Assembly (NCBI GenBank): GCA_964537685.1
Contig: CAZICM010000028.1
Location: 1-64,000, forward strand
DNA length: 64,000 bases
Direction: 5' to 3'
Source: CAZICM01 sp964537685
GTDB taxonomy: Bacteria; Myxococcota_A; Polyangia; Polyangiales; Polyangiaceae
Made by a program: the position numbers and the translations under genes. Of this stretch, positions 23,861-32,721 are shown piece after piece. Numbering within the stretch: the stretch's first letter is position 1; the number at the start of each line of letters is the position of its first letter. The notes beneath the pieces are model-generated. The model was not told the DNA's origin and did not search any database. It saw only the letters and a program-made list of their open reading frames with translations.

Positions 23861-24445
23861 ATGCCGCGTCATTTCCGCTTTGTTTTAAGGCTTGTTCTGG
23901 GTATTGGCCTCCCCCCAATCGCGCTTTTGGGCTGTGGTGAAGGAACGCAGGTTCGCTCGGCGTCTGATGCGGCGTCATTGCCAGTTTGGACCGGGCCTGC
24001 CGTTGAGCTGTTTGATGATGGTATCGATACCGCCGCCGTTGGATTGGGCGTAGATGGGCTTTCACCGCGCGGCGACCCACTGCTAAAACAAAGAGCCCGC
24101 ACGGCCGACTTGGTCGCACGGGTAAAAGTCACCACGGTGACGATTGATTCTTTCGGTGATGAATCGACATATCACCTAGGAATCTTGGTCGGATATCCGA
24201 CGCTCTCGGCGCCCCGGATACCCGACTCCAGGTTTGAGCTGAATATTCGTCCTCAGAGCCGCGCGTTCGGAATTGCCAGAGCCTTCGGCGTGCGCCTTCA
24301 AGGAACGATATTCGTCGGTTTTCTTCGGCGATTTCGAGGGGCTGACGGACAAGTTGAATTGCATTGGCACCTCTCGGCGGATACGCCCGAGGTGGTGGCC
24401 GCAGTAAAAGAAGCGGTGGCACTGGCGGAGCTTTCGGGGCCTTGA
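23861..24445 (+). CDS. Exported lipoprotein, hypothetical
   Basis: A 194-residue protein from ATG 23861, with a signal peptide ending I-A-L-L-G-C. The mature part contains a strand-rich segment (DLVARVKVTTVTIDSFGDESTYHLGI) and ends in LSADTPEVVAAVKEAVALAELSGP. No family recognised. Its TGA overlaps the TTG start of the methionine aminopeptidase gene by three bases plus one (TTGA), so the two are probably translated together. That pairing is unusual for a lipoprotein. Confidence 0.72.
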   Translation: MPRHFRFVLRLVLGIGLPPIALLGCGEGTQVRSASDAASLPVWTGPAVELFDDGIDTAAVGLGVDGLSPRGDPLLKQRARTADLVARVKVTTVTIDSFGDESTYHLGILVGYPTLSAPRIPDSRFELNIRPQSRAFGIARAFGVRLQGTIFVGFLRRFRGADGQVELHWHLSADTPEVVAAVKEAVALAELSGP

Positions 24446-25266
24446 GCAGCGTCAATATCAAAACCATGCGGGAAGTCGAAGCAATGCGGGTGGTCTGCCA
24501 AATGGCTGCCGATACGTTGCTTTTGGTCGGTGAGATGATTTGCCCCGGAATATCGACCGAAGACATCAATGCCTTTGTGCATCGAGACACGGTGCGAAGG
24601 GGAGCTCATCCCGCTCCGCTCAACTACAAAGGCTTTCCAAAGAGCGTATGCACATCGGTGAATGAAGTCGTGTGCCACGGCATTCCCGGCAAACAGGTGC
24701 TGAAGCAAGGCGATATCATCAACGTTGACGTAACCAGCATTTACAACGGCTTTTATGGCGACACATCGGCCACGTTTTATGTGGGCACGCCTTCCGCCGA
24801 GGCGAAGCATGTGACCGAGGTATCGAGGCGCTGTTTGGAGCTTGGGATTTCACAGGTGCGCGAAGGCGCGCGGCTGGGTGATATCGGCGCGGCTATTCAA
24901 GAATTCGCCGAAGGACAAGGCTGTTCGGTGGTTCGCACCTTTGTGGGGCACGGCATTGGGCGGCGCTTTCACGAAGAACCGCAGGTGTCGCATATTGGCA
25001 AGCGGGGCCAGGGTTTAAGGCTGAAGGCTGGGATGTGCTTTACCATCGAGCCGATGATCAACCTCGGTGGGTTTGAAGTTGAGATTCTTGCGGACAAGTG
25101 GACAGCCGTAACAGCAGATGGATCGCTGTCGGCACAGTTTGAGCACACGGTGCTGGTCACCAAAACAGGCTGTGAAGTGCTTACGCGCAGGAATCGCAAG
25201 CTCGTGAACAGCGAGCTATTCGGAGATGTATTTTCTCCGGTGCTGGCGTCTGCGGCGCTTCCGTGA
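24442..25266 (+). CDS. map: Methionine aminopeptidase, type I
   Basis: A 274-residue cytoplasmic enzyme removing the initiator Met. All five metal ligands are present: D96, D107, H170, E203 and E234, with the substrate His near residue 79. There is no N-terminal zinc-finger, so it is the short type Ia form. The start is inferred at TTG 24442, overlapping the upstream lipoprotein stop; the N-terminus then reads SSVNIKTMREVEAMR, as in the family. An upstream frame to 24364 is the shadow of the lipoprotein gene. A TTG start with TTGA coupling may hold synthesis low. Confidence 0.93.
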   Translation: MSSVNIKTMREVEAMRVVCQMAADTLLLVGEMICPGISTEDINAFVHRDTVRRGAHPAPLNYKGFPKSVCTSVNEVVCHGIPGKQVLKQGDIINVDVTSIYNGFYGDTSATFYVGTPSAEAKHVTEVSRRCLELGISQVREGARLGDIGAAIQEFAEGQGCSVVRTFVGHGIGRRFHEEPQVSHIGKRGQGLRLKAGMCFTIEPMINLGGFEVEILADKWTAVTADGSLSAQFEHTVLVTKTGCEVLTRRNRKLVNSELFGDVFSPVLASAALP

Positions 25267-25392
25267 AGGCCGTACAAGGTTCAGCCGGAAGCAAGCGGCT
25301 CGATTTTTATCAAATGGGTTGGCCATTAAATCGAATTCAAAGCGCGGATACGAAAAAACAACGTTCCAAGCGATTTTGGGTTAAAAGAACCC

Positions 25393-26916
25393 ATGCTCGT
25401 GGATGACGCTCTGCGCGCCAAGATCGAACCCTATGTGTCCAGCCTGACGGACGATGTGTTTGCCTTAATGGGGCTACCGGAAGAGGTCATAGCGGTCTTA
25501 TTCGCTTACTACTCCCGCAGCCGGGACGACTTGCGGAGCAACCTGGCCAAGCTGATTGCCGATGAAGAGCTGAATGTTGCGGGGTCGGCCGAGCGGTCAT
25601 CCATGCGGCTTGCAACGGAAAAAGCGCGTATTTTCCATGAAAAATGGGTGATTGGATATGGCCATGCCTCGGTTGCGGAACACGCCGCGGTTCATTTGGC
25701 CGTCGAGAATGTGAGTATCATCGCATCGAAGGCGATTGAGGATTTACGGCTCGGCTCGTACACGGAAAAAAGCACGCGCTATGTGGTTTTCGATCAGCGA
25801 AGTTATGTCGAGCCGCCTGGCTTGTCCGCTTCTGAGCTGAAGGTGTACCGCGAGACGGCTGAACGCCTGTTTTGGGCCTACCTCGACTTGATGCCAAGGG
25901 TGACAGCAAAGCTTCAGAGCCGTTCAGCAAAGCCCGATGGCGTAAGCGAAGCGGCTTATAACGCGGCGATTCGCGCTCAGGTCTGCGATATGCTGCGCGG
26001 CCTTCTGCCGGCGGGCACGCGGACGAATTTGGGGATTACCGCGAATGCGCGGGCATTGGAAACCCTTCTATCCAAGCTGTATTCGAGCCCTTTGGAGGAA
26101 GTGCGCGCGCTCGCCGGAAAAATGCACCGGGCTGCGGAGGTTGTGACGCCAACGCTGGTGAAATACGCCTCGAAGAACGCCTATCGGAGCTCGTTGCCCG
26201 CCGATGTCGCGAACGCCGTCCGCACCGTTTATTCACCGCCCGCCGAAGGCGCCAATGCAACGATAGTGATCCACCAGCCCGTGCGTCTGATCCGATTTGA
26301 CAAGGATGCTCTGGAGCGCATTGCGACGGCGCTAATTTACGAAGGATCGGATGCCAGCGTGCACATTCAGGGAATCGGCGATGCGCTGCGGCATACGGTG
26401 AGCCGGGAGCTCGAGGATATTGTTCGGGCGTCTCTGCGCAATCGGGGGGCACACGATTCGGTGCCGAGGGCATTTGAGTTTAGCAGCATGACCTTTGAGC
26501 TAATGCTGGACTATGGTGCCTATCGCGATCTTCAGCGTCACCGTTTGGTATCGCCCGCGGTGCAGAGACTAACGTGCCGGCTGGGATTTGAAACGCCGCG
26601 CGACCTCCTCGAGATGGGTTTGGTCGAGCCTTATGTCGAAGCGATGATGGCGGCCCGCGATGCGTGGATGGCGATTGAGACGGAGCATCCCATGGAAGCG
26701 CAGTACATCGTGCCTTTGGGATACCGGGTGCGCGTGCTCTGGACGCTGAATATACGGGAGCTCTTTCATGTGATTGAGCTGCGGTCGGCCAAGCAAGGAC
26801 ATCCAAGCTATCGGCGCATCGCTCAAGGGCTCTACCGCGTCGCGTGCTCGGTTCACCCTTGGCTTAAAGACCTCATCCGCGTCGATCTCAACGATTATGC
26901 GATGGCGCGCGGATAG
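25393..26916 (+). CDS. Double-length ThyX-like protein (FAD-dependent thymidylate synthase family)
   Basis: A 507-residue protein with two ThyX-like halves; ordinary ThyX is about 220-250 residues and works as a tetramer with FAD. The first half has GYGHASVAEHA (88-98) and SYTEKSTRYV (122-131), but where ThyX has RHR it reads EDLRLG. The second half has YRDLQRHR (377-384) but the following S-x-RY part is replaced by VSPAVQRLT. Each half thus keeps a different part of the ThyX motif, so one joint active site or a non-catalytic role is possible. The product may not be a true thymidylate synthase. No ThyA is in the window. Confidence 0.8.
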   Translation: MLVDDALRAKIEPYVSSLTDDVFALMGLPEEVIAVLFAYYSRSRDDLRSNLAKLIADEELNVAGSAERSSMRLATEKARIFHEKWVIGYGHASVAEHAAVHLAVENVSIIASKAIEDLRLGSYTEKSTRYVVFDQRSYVEPPGLSASELKVYRETAERLFWAYLDLMPRVTAKLQSRSAKPDGVSEAAYNAAIRAQVCDMLRGLLPAGTRTNLGITANARALETLLSKLYSSPLEEVRALAGKMHRAAEVVTPTLVKYASKNAYRSSLPADVANAVRTVYSPPAEGANATIVIHQPVRLIRFDKDALERIATALIYEGSDASVHIQGIGDALRHTVSRELEDIVRASLRNRGAHDSVPRAFEFSSMTFELMLDYGAYRDLQRHRLVSPAVQRLTCRLGFETPRDLLEMGLVEPYVEAMMAARDAWMAIETEHPMEAQYIVPLGYRVRVLWTLNIRELFHVIELRSAKQGHPSYRRIAQGLYRVACSVHPWLKDLIRVDLNDYAMARG

Positions 26917-26940
26917 GGCGAAAGGCGCGAGGCTTTTCTT

Positions 26941-28668
26941 TTAAGCGTCTTTGCGGGCCGATTTGCCGATGGACGCCCTGGCACTTGCAATGAGTTCGGA
27001 CGCGGCCTTTAGAGAAGCCGCCGTTACTTTCGCGCCCGAAAGCATGCGCGCGATTTCGGCTGTGCGTTCCTTGCCCTTAATGCGCCGCACTTCGCTTTTG
27101 GCAATGCCCGAAGAACTTTGTTTGGTGACCACATAATGCGCATCGGCAAATGCGGCGATGGGCGCCAAATGCGTGATGCAAAGAACTTGGTGATGATGCG
27201 CGACATCGGCAATTGCGCGCCCAATCTTGTCGGCGATGGCGCCTCCCACACCGCTGTCCACTTCATCGAACACATAGAGGCCCGCGGGGCCGCATTCCGC
27301 GAGCACACGCTTTAGCGCGAGCAGCGCGCGCGAAAGTTCACCCCCCGACGCAATGCGCCTCAAAGGCTTGGGATCGAGCCCTTTGTTCGGCGCGATCAGA
27401 AATTCGACCCGATCGATTCCATCGCGGCTTAGGCGGGCGCCATCGACACAGATTTCAGCGCGATCGCTGGACAGCGCAGCCACATCCACCATCACACGGG
27501 CTCCACCCATGGCCAAATCGGCCAATTCCGCGGCGATAGACGCAGCCAATTTATCTGCGGCCTGTTTACGCTGGGCGGACAAAGCCCGGGCGCGTTCCGA
27601 GGCGCCTTCCAGTATCGCGTCGCGCTCTTGTTCAAGCTCGGCGATCCGCGTTCCCATATTGGCCAAGCTGATGAGTTCGGAACGGAGCTTGTGCTGCGTC
27701 TCGATGACATCCTCGATGGTCGGGCCATGCTGGCGGAGCAATCCCTCGAGTTTGTACAAGCGCTCTTCGACATCGGACAGCTTGGATGGATCGGCACTCG
27801 TGCGCTCTGCGTAGCGATCTAATTCGCGGGCTGTTTCACGAAGCTCGGTCCAGCATCGCTCGAGCACTTCCGCCGCCGTATTCAGCTCTGAATCGAGCTC
27901 CGAGGCCGCCCCCAATTCCTTTACGAACCGGGCAAGCTCATCGCAAATAGCCGGGTCGCTTTGATCGAGCCGCGTTGCCACGCGCTTGGTGATTTCCATC
28001 AGCTTTCCCGCGTGGCGCAGACGAGTTCTTTCCGCCTGAAGATGTTCTATTTCACCGGGCTGCGGCGCCACAGCCTCGATCGCCTGCAATTGAAAACTGA
28101 TAAACGCCTCTCGCTCGCCTCTTCGCCGTTCAGCTTCGCGCGCCGAGCGGAGTTCCCCGACAATACGTTCGATTTGTTCGACATCCGATGAAAGCGCGCG
28201 CCGCATTTCTCCCAAATGCGCAAAGCGATCGAGATAACCCAAGTGGGTTGATGGATCGGTGAGCGCAACACTCTCATGCTGAGAGGCCACATCGGCGAGT
28301 TCCGAGGCCAGCGCGGCAAGTTCGGCCGCCGTACACAGCTTTCCATTCAAATAAGCGCGTGAACGCCCGCCCGTTTGCACAACGCGCCGCACGACAAGTT
28401 CACCATCGCAAGCAATGCCTGAAGCCTCGAGCGAGCGAAGCAGGCGCTCCGAACCTTGCACATCGAAGAGCGCTTCGATTTCGGCTTCATCGGCGCCCGG
28501 CCGCACCTGCTCGGCGCTGGCCCGCCCTCCAAGCACAAGGGATAGGGCACCAATAACGATGGATTTGCCCGCGCCGGTTTCACCGGTCAGCACGTTGAAG
28601 CCCGGTTCGAGCTCCAAATCGAGGGCATCCATCAAAATAAAATTCTTAATTCGAAGCGCGATGAGCAC
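26941..28668 (-). CDS. recN: DNA repair ATPase RecN
   Basis: A 575-residue SMC-like ATPase. Walker A is GETGAGKS (29-36). The C-terminal signature ASGGELSRALLALKRVLAE and Walker B GLYVFDEVDSGVGG are present, and long coiled coils lie between. RecN holds broken DNA ends together for RecA-dependent repair. The start is set at the GTG at 28668, giving the family head VLIALRIKNFILMDALDLELEPG; the frame runs on to 28767, but that part is not conserved. The length is close to the ~555 of E. coli RecN. It is followed directly by the convergent ThyX-like gene. Confidence 0.96.
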   Translation of the reverse strand: MLIALRIKNFILMDALDLELEPGFNVLTGETGAGKSIVIGALSLVLGGRASAEQVRPGADEAEIEALFDVQGSERLLRSLEASGIACDGELVVRRVVQTGGRSRAYLNGKLCTAAELAALASELADVASQHESVALTDPSTHLGYLDRFAHLGEMRRALSSDVEQIERIVGELRSAREAERRRGEREAFISFQLQAIEAVAPQPGEIEHLQAERTRLRHAGKLMEITKRVATRLDQSDPAICDELARFVKELGAASELDSELNTAAEVLERCWTELRETARELDRYAERTSADPSKLSDVEERLYKLEGLLRQHGPTIEDVIETQHKLRSELISLANMGTRIAELEQERDAILEGASERARALSAQRKQAADKLAASIAAELADLAMGGARVMVDVAALSSDRAEICVDGARLSRDGIDRVEFLIAPNKGLDPKPLRRIASGGELSRALLALKRVLAECGPAGLYVFDEVDSGVGGAIADKIGRAIADVAHHHQVLCITHLAPIAAFADAHYVVTKQSSSGIAKSEVRRIKGKERTAEIARMLSGAKVTAASLKAASELIASARASIGKSARKDA

Positions 28669-28788
28669 GTCGGGGCGCGGAGCATAGTGAGGGAAGGGGG
28701 CGCCGTCGATACGGTCAGCGCAGGCAAGTGCGGCGCGGGGATGGAACGCTGCGGTGAAAGCCTTCAAAAGAAGGGCAAACAGAAGCGC

Positions 28789-30228
28789 TTATCGAACGCT
28801 GACTGTCTTTCGGACGGTGACGGGAGAGCCGTCAAAGGGCGGTACGGAGATGCCGCGGAACGCTGAAACAATGCAGCCGCCGGCAGGTGTTCCTTGAAGT
28901 GAACCGCCTTCCAAGCGCGCCGAGGTGACCCGCCCCGATGTGGAGAAGGTAACGCTGACGGTGGCCGAACCCGATGGGCCATCGCCTTTACAGGAAGCCG
29001 CTTTAGCCGCGGCGCCGCTCATGGCGTTGCGGGCCGCGTCCGCGTTGAATTCCGCGGCGGCTGGAGGAGGCGGGGGAGGAGGCGCTTTCGGGGCTTCTGT
29101 CGTCGCGGGCGGAGCTGCCGTTGTTGCCGCTGCGGTGGCTGTTGTTTTGCCCGGCGCGCTTGAAGCACCGGGATCTTTTCCGGCGCCGCCCTGCGGGGCT
29201 TCGGGATTGGCTTTAGAACCCCCGGATTTGCCCGGATCTGCCGCGGCTTGTTCCGCCGTGCCCTTACCGGAGGCCGCTGTTCCGGCCGAGCCTGGATCGC
29301 GGCTTCCAGGAACAACTGCAGCGCTTGGGCTATCACCGCCTGCCGCCGTATCGCCGGGGTTCTGACCGAGCCGCGTTCCCTGGTCGGAATGCGGCCGCTC
29401 GCCCGCGGAAACAGCCGTTCCTTCGGTATTCGAAGCGGTCTTCCCAGGTTCGTCCTCCCCGGTCTTCATCACCAAATAAAAAACGCCGCCGAGCACCGCA
29501 ATCACGCCGATGGCAATGACCGCGATGAGCCCGTTGGACATTGGTTTTGGAGCGGCCGCGTGCACTTCGTCGGACGCGGCTTTAGGAGCGGGAGCAGGCG
29601 GCGCCTTGGCGAGAGCCTTCAGCAGTTTGTCGTCCGACTTCGCCGAAACCGGTTCAACTTCGGCCTCGACCAAAATCTCATCGAGAACCGATGCCGACTT
29701 CGCTGCCTGCGGAGGCGGAGGAGGTTTGAGCGGAAGCGCGCTTGGCCTTGAAACATCGGGGGCTTCGATCGAGCTATTGCCGCCGCTTGTGCGCGCATCC
29801 CCAAAGAGCCCGCCGCTCAAAAACAGCATATCGTCGACGCCCGCATTTTTCCCGGCGTCTTCGTGCAGTTTCGCGATATCGCGCAGGTCGAGCAATCCCG
29901 ACGAAACCGTTTGCTGCTCCGCGGGTTTCACAACTTCGGGCGCGGCTTCCTGCTTCTCGTTGGTAACAAAAATGTCTTTGAGCTTTTTGCGAATGTCCTC
30001 GAGCTTGCGCTGCTCTTCCGAGGAAACACCGACCGCCCGCATGCCCGATGTACTGTCGGCGCGCGAAGGAGGCGGTGAGCTTCCCCGTCCAGGCGGTGGC
30101 CGTTCCGAAACGCTTCGCGCGGAACCTGATGACTGAGCGCTGGAAAGAGAAGGTGTTCCGGATTCGGACTCCCCCGCTTCAGCCGTCTTTGTGTTTTCGG
30201 AGGTCTTAGAGCCTCTCTGATCGTTCAT
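28789..30228 (-). CDS. AgmX/PglI C-terminal-domain membrane protein
   Basis: A 479-residue single-pass protein. The cytoplasmic N-terminal ~230 residues are Ser/Pro-rich with a short helical segment (VSSEEQRKLEDIRKKLKDIF). One transmembrane helix (NGLIAVIAIGVIAVLGGVFYLVM) is followed by a long Ala/Gly/Pro/Thr periplasmic linker. The C-terminal ~85 residues are the TonB-like AgmX/PglI domain: ATVSVTFSTSGRVTSARL...GTPAGGCIVSAFRGISVPPF. Two Cys (CKGD and GGCIV) fit a disulfide. The domain occurs in myxobacterial gliding and envelope proteins. It lies upstream of recN on the same strand. Confidence 0.82.
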   Translation of the reverse strand: MNDQRGSKTSENTKTAEAGESESGTPSLSSAQSSGSARSVSERPPPGRGSSPPPSRADSTSGMRAVGVSSEEQRKLEDIRKKLKDIFVTNEKQEAAPEVVKPAEQQTVSSGLLDLRDIAKLHEDAGKNAGVDDMLFLSGGLFGDARTSGGNSSIEAPDVSRPSALPLKPPPPPQAAKSASVLDEILVEAEVEPVSAKSDDKLLKALAKAPPAPAPKAASDEVHAAAPKPMSNGLIAVIAIGVIAVLGGVFYLVMKTGEDEPGKTASNTEGTAVSAGERPHSDQGTRLGQNPGDTAAGGDSPSAAVVPGSRDPGSAGTAASGKGTAEQAAADPGKSGGSKANPEAPQGGAGKDPGASSAPGKTTATAAATTAAPPATTEAPKAPPPPPPPAAAEFNADAARNAMSGAAAKAASCKGDGPSGSATVSVTFSTSGRVTSARLEGGSLQGTPAGGCIVSAFRGISVPPFDGSPVTVRKTVSVR

Positions 30229-30327
30229 CCGAAGAGTAAGCTCAATCTCGCCTACATTTTCCGTTCACGCAAGCATGCGCGGGTCTCAGCACGACGCCCG
30301 CGCCGGCACATCCGTTCCTGGCAATTG

Positions 30328-31206
30328 TCAGCCGGCGGGAAGTGCGGGCCTGACCCAATGTTCCTCCAGCCACTCCAGCGAGACATCGGCCTTGCGCAGC
30401 GCTGAATCGATGGAACGGGCCACAGAATCGGGTTCTTTATCTCCATAAGCCCGGGCATGAAGAATCCAGACCGGGAGCTCATAGTGATGGAGCAGGCATG
30501 CAAAACGATGGTGTGCGAACCGTTCCAATTGAACATCTGCCTCATCGAGGCTGTGACATGGAACGAGCGCCGTGCACACATCGAACAGAAGCTCGCGCAG
30601 ATCTTCAAATGCCCGCTCTGGATCTTGAGTAATTCCGCCGAGCAAATCTTCGAAAGCCTCTTCGCTGACACCCGCGCCGTAGGCGATATCCGCCATCGCG
30701 GGCACCTGTGTCTCTAAAAACTCCGAATCCGGCGAATGTCCCAATAAACGGCCGACCAAATACAAATCGAAGGCGCTTGCGATCGCTTCTCCGAGAAGAA
30801 GACCATCAGCGCTTGGACGGGTTTCATCGGCCCTGCGCACGCCGGATTTTTTCTCAAGCGCGTCGATGGCCGAACGCGCCAGGTGATGCCACGCAACATG
30901 CGTCACGACATCGGCCGCAAGATGATCACTGGTCAGCACATCGCCTGCCTCGCTCGCATTCCAGAAAGCGAGATTGAGAAAAAGCGCCCGATCCCAGCGC
31001 GAAGCGGGCGAATCCGGCGGGGCGACCCTAAAGCGGTATCCGCTGTCGATCAGCACCCGCTTTAGATCGGCGTAGAGGCCAACATGACGGAACGAGCGTT
31101 CATCGTCGATGACGAGCTTATCCAGCGTAAGATTGCGAAAAGTCACGGGCGCGAACAGTACTTTGCCTGCGGGCCGCACCGTGAAAAATTTCTCCGGGCC
31201 GCCCAT
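30328..31206 (-). CDS. Conserved hypothetical protein
   Basis: A 292-residue cytoplasmic protein with no membrane segment or signal peptide. The start is placed at ATG 31206 (a TTG at 31239 is also possible). It is rich in His, Asp and Glu pairs, among them a VVTHVAWHHLARSA segment and, further on, FAHHRFACLLHHYELPVW. Its fold looks all-helical, and His/Glu spacing hints at a metal site, but no known metallohydrolase motif is complete. I do not recognise the family; similar proteins seem confined to deltaproteobacteria from memory. Confidence 0.72.
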   Translation of the reverse strand: MGGPEKFFTVRPAGKVLFAPVTFRNLTLDKLVIDDERSFRHVGLYADLKRVLIDSGYRFRVAPPDSPASRWDRALFLNLAFWNASEAGDVLTSDHLAADVVTHVAWHHLARSAIDALEKKSGVRRADETRPSADGLLLGEAIASAFDLYLVGRLLGHSPDSEFLETQVPAMADIAYGAGVSEEAFEDLLGGITQDPERAFEDLRELLFDVCTALVPCHSLDEADVQLERFAHHRFACLLHHYELPVWILHARAYGDKEPDSVARSIDSALRKADVSLEWLEEHWVRPALPAG

Positions 31207-31354
31207 CGAATGTGCGCGCTTCGTCGCCCGCTTCTGCAATGCACGGATGAGATTGATGCAAAGGCATCACTTGAAAGCGCCGGGCAGTTGGGCATGATGC
31301 GCGCTGAGCTTGCCCGTGTTTAGGCAAGCGGTGTGGTTTTAGGAGGCATTGGTG

Positions 31355-32710
31355 ATGAATCGTCTGCGGTCTAGTGTTCCTGCCCTGCTGATAACGCTTG
31401 TGGTGTCTGGTTTGTCCGGCTGCAAAGATGACCCGCCTCCGCCTTCCGCTGAACCTCAATCGTCGGCGTCGGCCGCGGCGCGAAGCCAAAGGCCGGTGCG
31501 CCAGCCGCCCAATCCGACCGCGACGGTGAACCCTCAGCAAATGAAGGAATACCGCGTTGACGTCTGTTATTTCGGCACGCTGAGCCTGAAGCAATCCCGC
31601 GACGCATACCTTGCGAGTCTCGGCAAGGACGAACCCAGCGAAAAGAAGCTTCCGAATTTTGGCATTCCCGCAACGCCCGCACCTGCGGCCGCCGCGCCCG
31701 CCGCTTCCGGTTCTGCCAACGCTGGGAAAGCAGCCGCGCCCAAAGACGACAAAAAGAGCGCAACGGCGCCGGCCAAGCCAGCGGAGCCCGCTTCAAAGGC
31801 TTCTGCCGGTGCGAAGACCGCCGATACAAAAACGCCTGCGGCCACGCCCAAATCATCCGGCGAAGCCGCTGCCAAGGCGCCCGCCGCCACATCCGCAATG
31901 AGCCCCGATGGCAAACCCGACATTCGCAAACCCTTTGATATTGCGATGCGCGTTCCTCACGATCGCAATGCCCGCGCATGCACCGTGGCGGCCGGCCTAA
32001 AGAATTTTGCGATGCCCGGCGTCGATGAAGCTCTCGCCGCGTTCGCTCCCTTTGCGGTGGAGCTAGCCCGCGATCTCACAGCGGCCAGCGGCTACTACCA
32101 GCGCGAGGAGTACAAGACCGATAGCTTCGCGAAGGGGAAGGAATATCACAAGAAACTCTTGGCTCAATTTGAAAAATTGGACGAACTATCCGATAAGCTT
32201 GGAACCGAAATTGCGGCGTGGCGCAAAGGGCATATGCCCGATCCGGCCAAACAGGATGCCGGTGAAAAAGCCGCAGACAACGCCTTTAATTTGGCGCGCG
32301 AACTGATGCTTGCGGTGATTGTGAAGAAAATCGACACAGCGGCCTTCAAAGACAAGCTCGCTCAATACGAAAAAGCCGCTGAAGAATTGAAAACCCACGG
32401 ATCGGCCAATCCCAATGACAATTGGTCAAAATATTTAGGCCCCTCGGTCGATGCATTTGTGAAAACGGCCAAAGACGCCGAAAGCAAGATCAGTGAAAAA
32501 GGAATTCAATCGGAAGCCTATTTCAATATGATCAATGGTTATACGTCGATTATCGAAGCCAATTATCGCGCATTGGCTCGCTCCATCATGGCAAAAAGCC
32601 CGGGCGGAGTCCCCTTGGAGCTAAAGCCCCGCATGCTCACACCTCCGGCAAGTGCGGCTGTTCCCAATCCTGCGCCGGCTCCCGCGCCCGAAAAGCGCGA
32701 AGAGCGTTAA
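31355..32710 (+). CDS. DUF3829-like lipoprotein
   Basis: A 451-residue lipoprotein. AGGAGG lies 8 bp before the ATG at 31355, and the signal peptide ends L-S-G-C. A low-complexity Ala/Pro/Lys region covers about residues 100-190. The C-terminal half is DUF3829-like, with YYQREEYKTDSFAKGKEYHKKLLAQFEKL and helical sequence containing FNMINGYTSIIEANYRALAR. DUF3829 proteins (YiiG type) are envelope lipoproteins of unknown function. Convergent with the glycogen synthase gene, with 11 bp between their stops. Confidence 0.8.
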   Translation: MNRLRSSVPALLITLVVSGLSGCKDDPPPPSAEPQSSASAAARSQRPVRQPPNPTATVNPQQMKEYRVDVCYFGTLSLKQSRDAYLASLGKDEPSEKKLPNFGIPATPAPAAAAPAASGSANAGKAAAPKDDKKSATAPAKPAEPASKASAGAKTADTKTPAATPKSSGEAAAKAPAATSAMSPDGKPDIRKPFDIAMRVPHDRNARACTVAAGLKNFAMPGVDEALAAFAPFAVELARDLTAASGYYQREEYKTDSFAKGKEYHKKLLAQFEKLDELSDKLGTEIAAWRKGHMPDPAKQDAGEKAADNAFNLARELMLAVIVKKIDTAAFKDKLAQYEKAAEELKTHGSANPNDNWSKYLGPSVDAFVKTAKDAESKISEKGIQSEAYFNMINGYTSIIEANYRALARSIMAKSPGGVPLELKPRMLTPPASAAVPNPAPAPAPEKREER

Positions 32711-32721
32711 ACCCCGCCGCA

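Noticed and set aside
24364..24441. Upstream extension of the methionine aminopeptidase gene
   Set aside because: The extra residues are Gly/Arg-rich and read from the lipoprotein gene in another frame.
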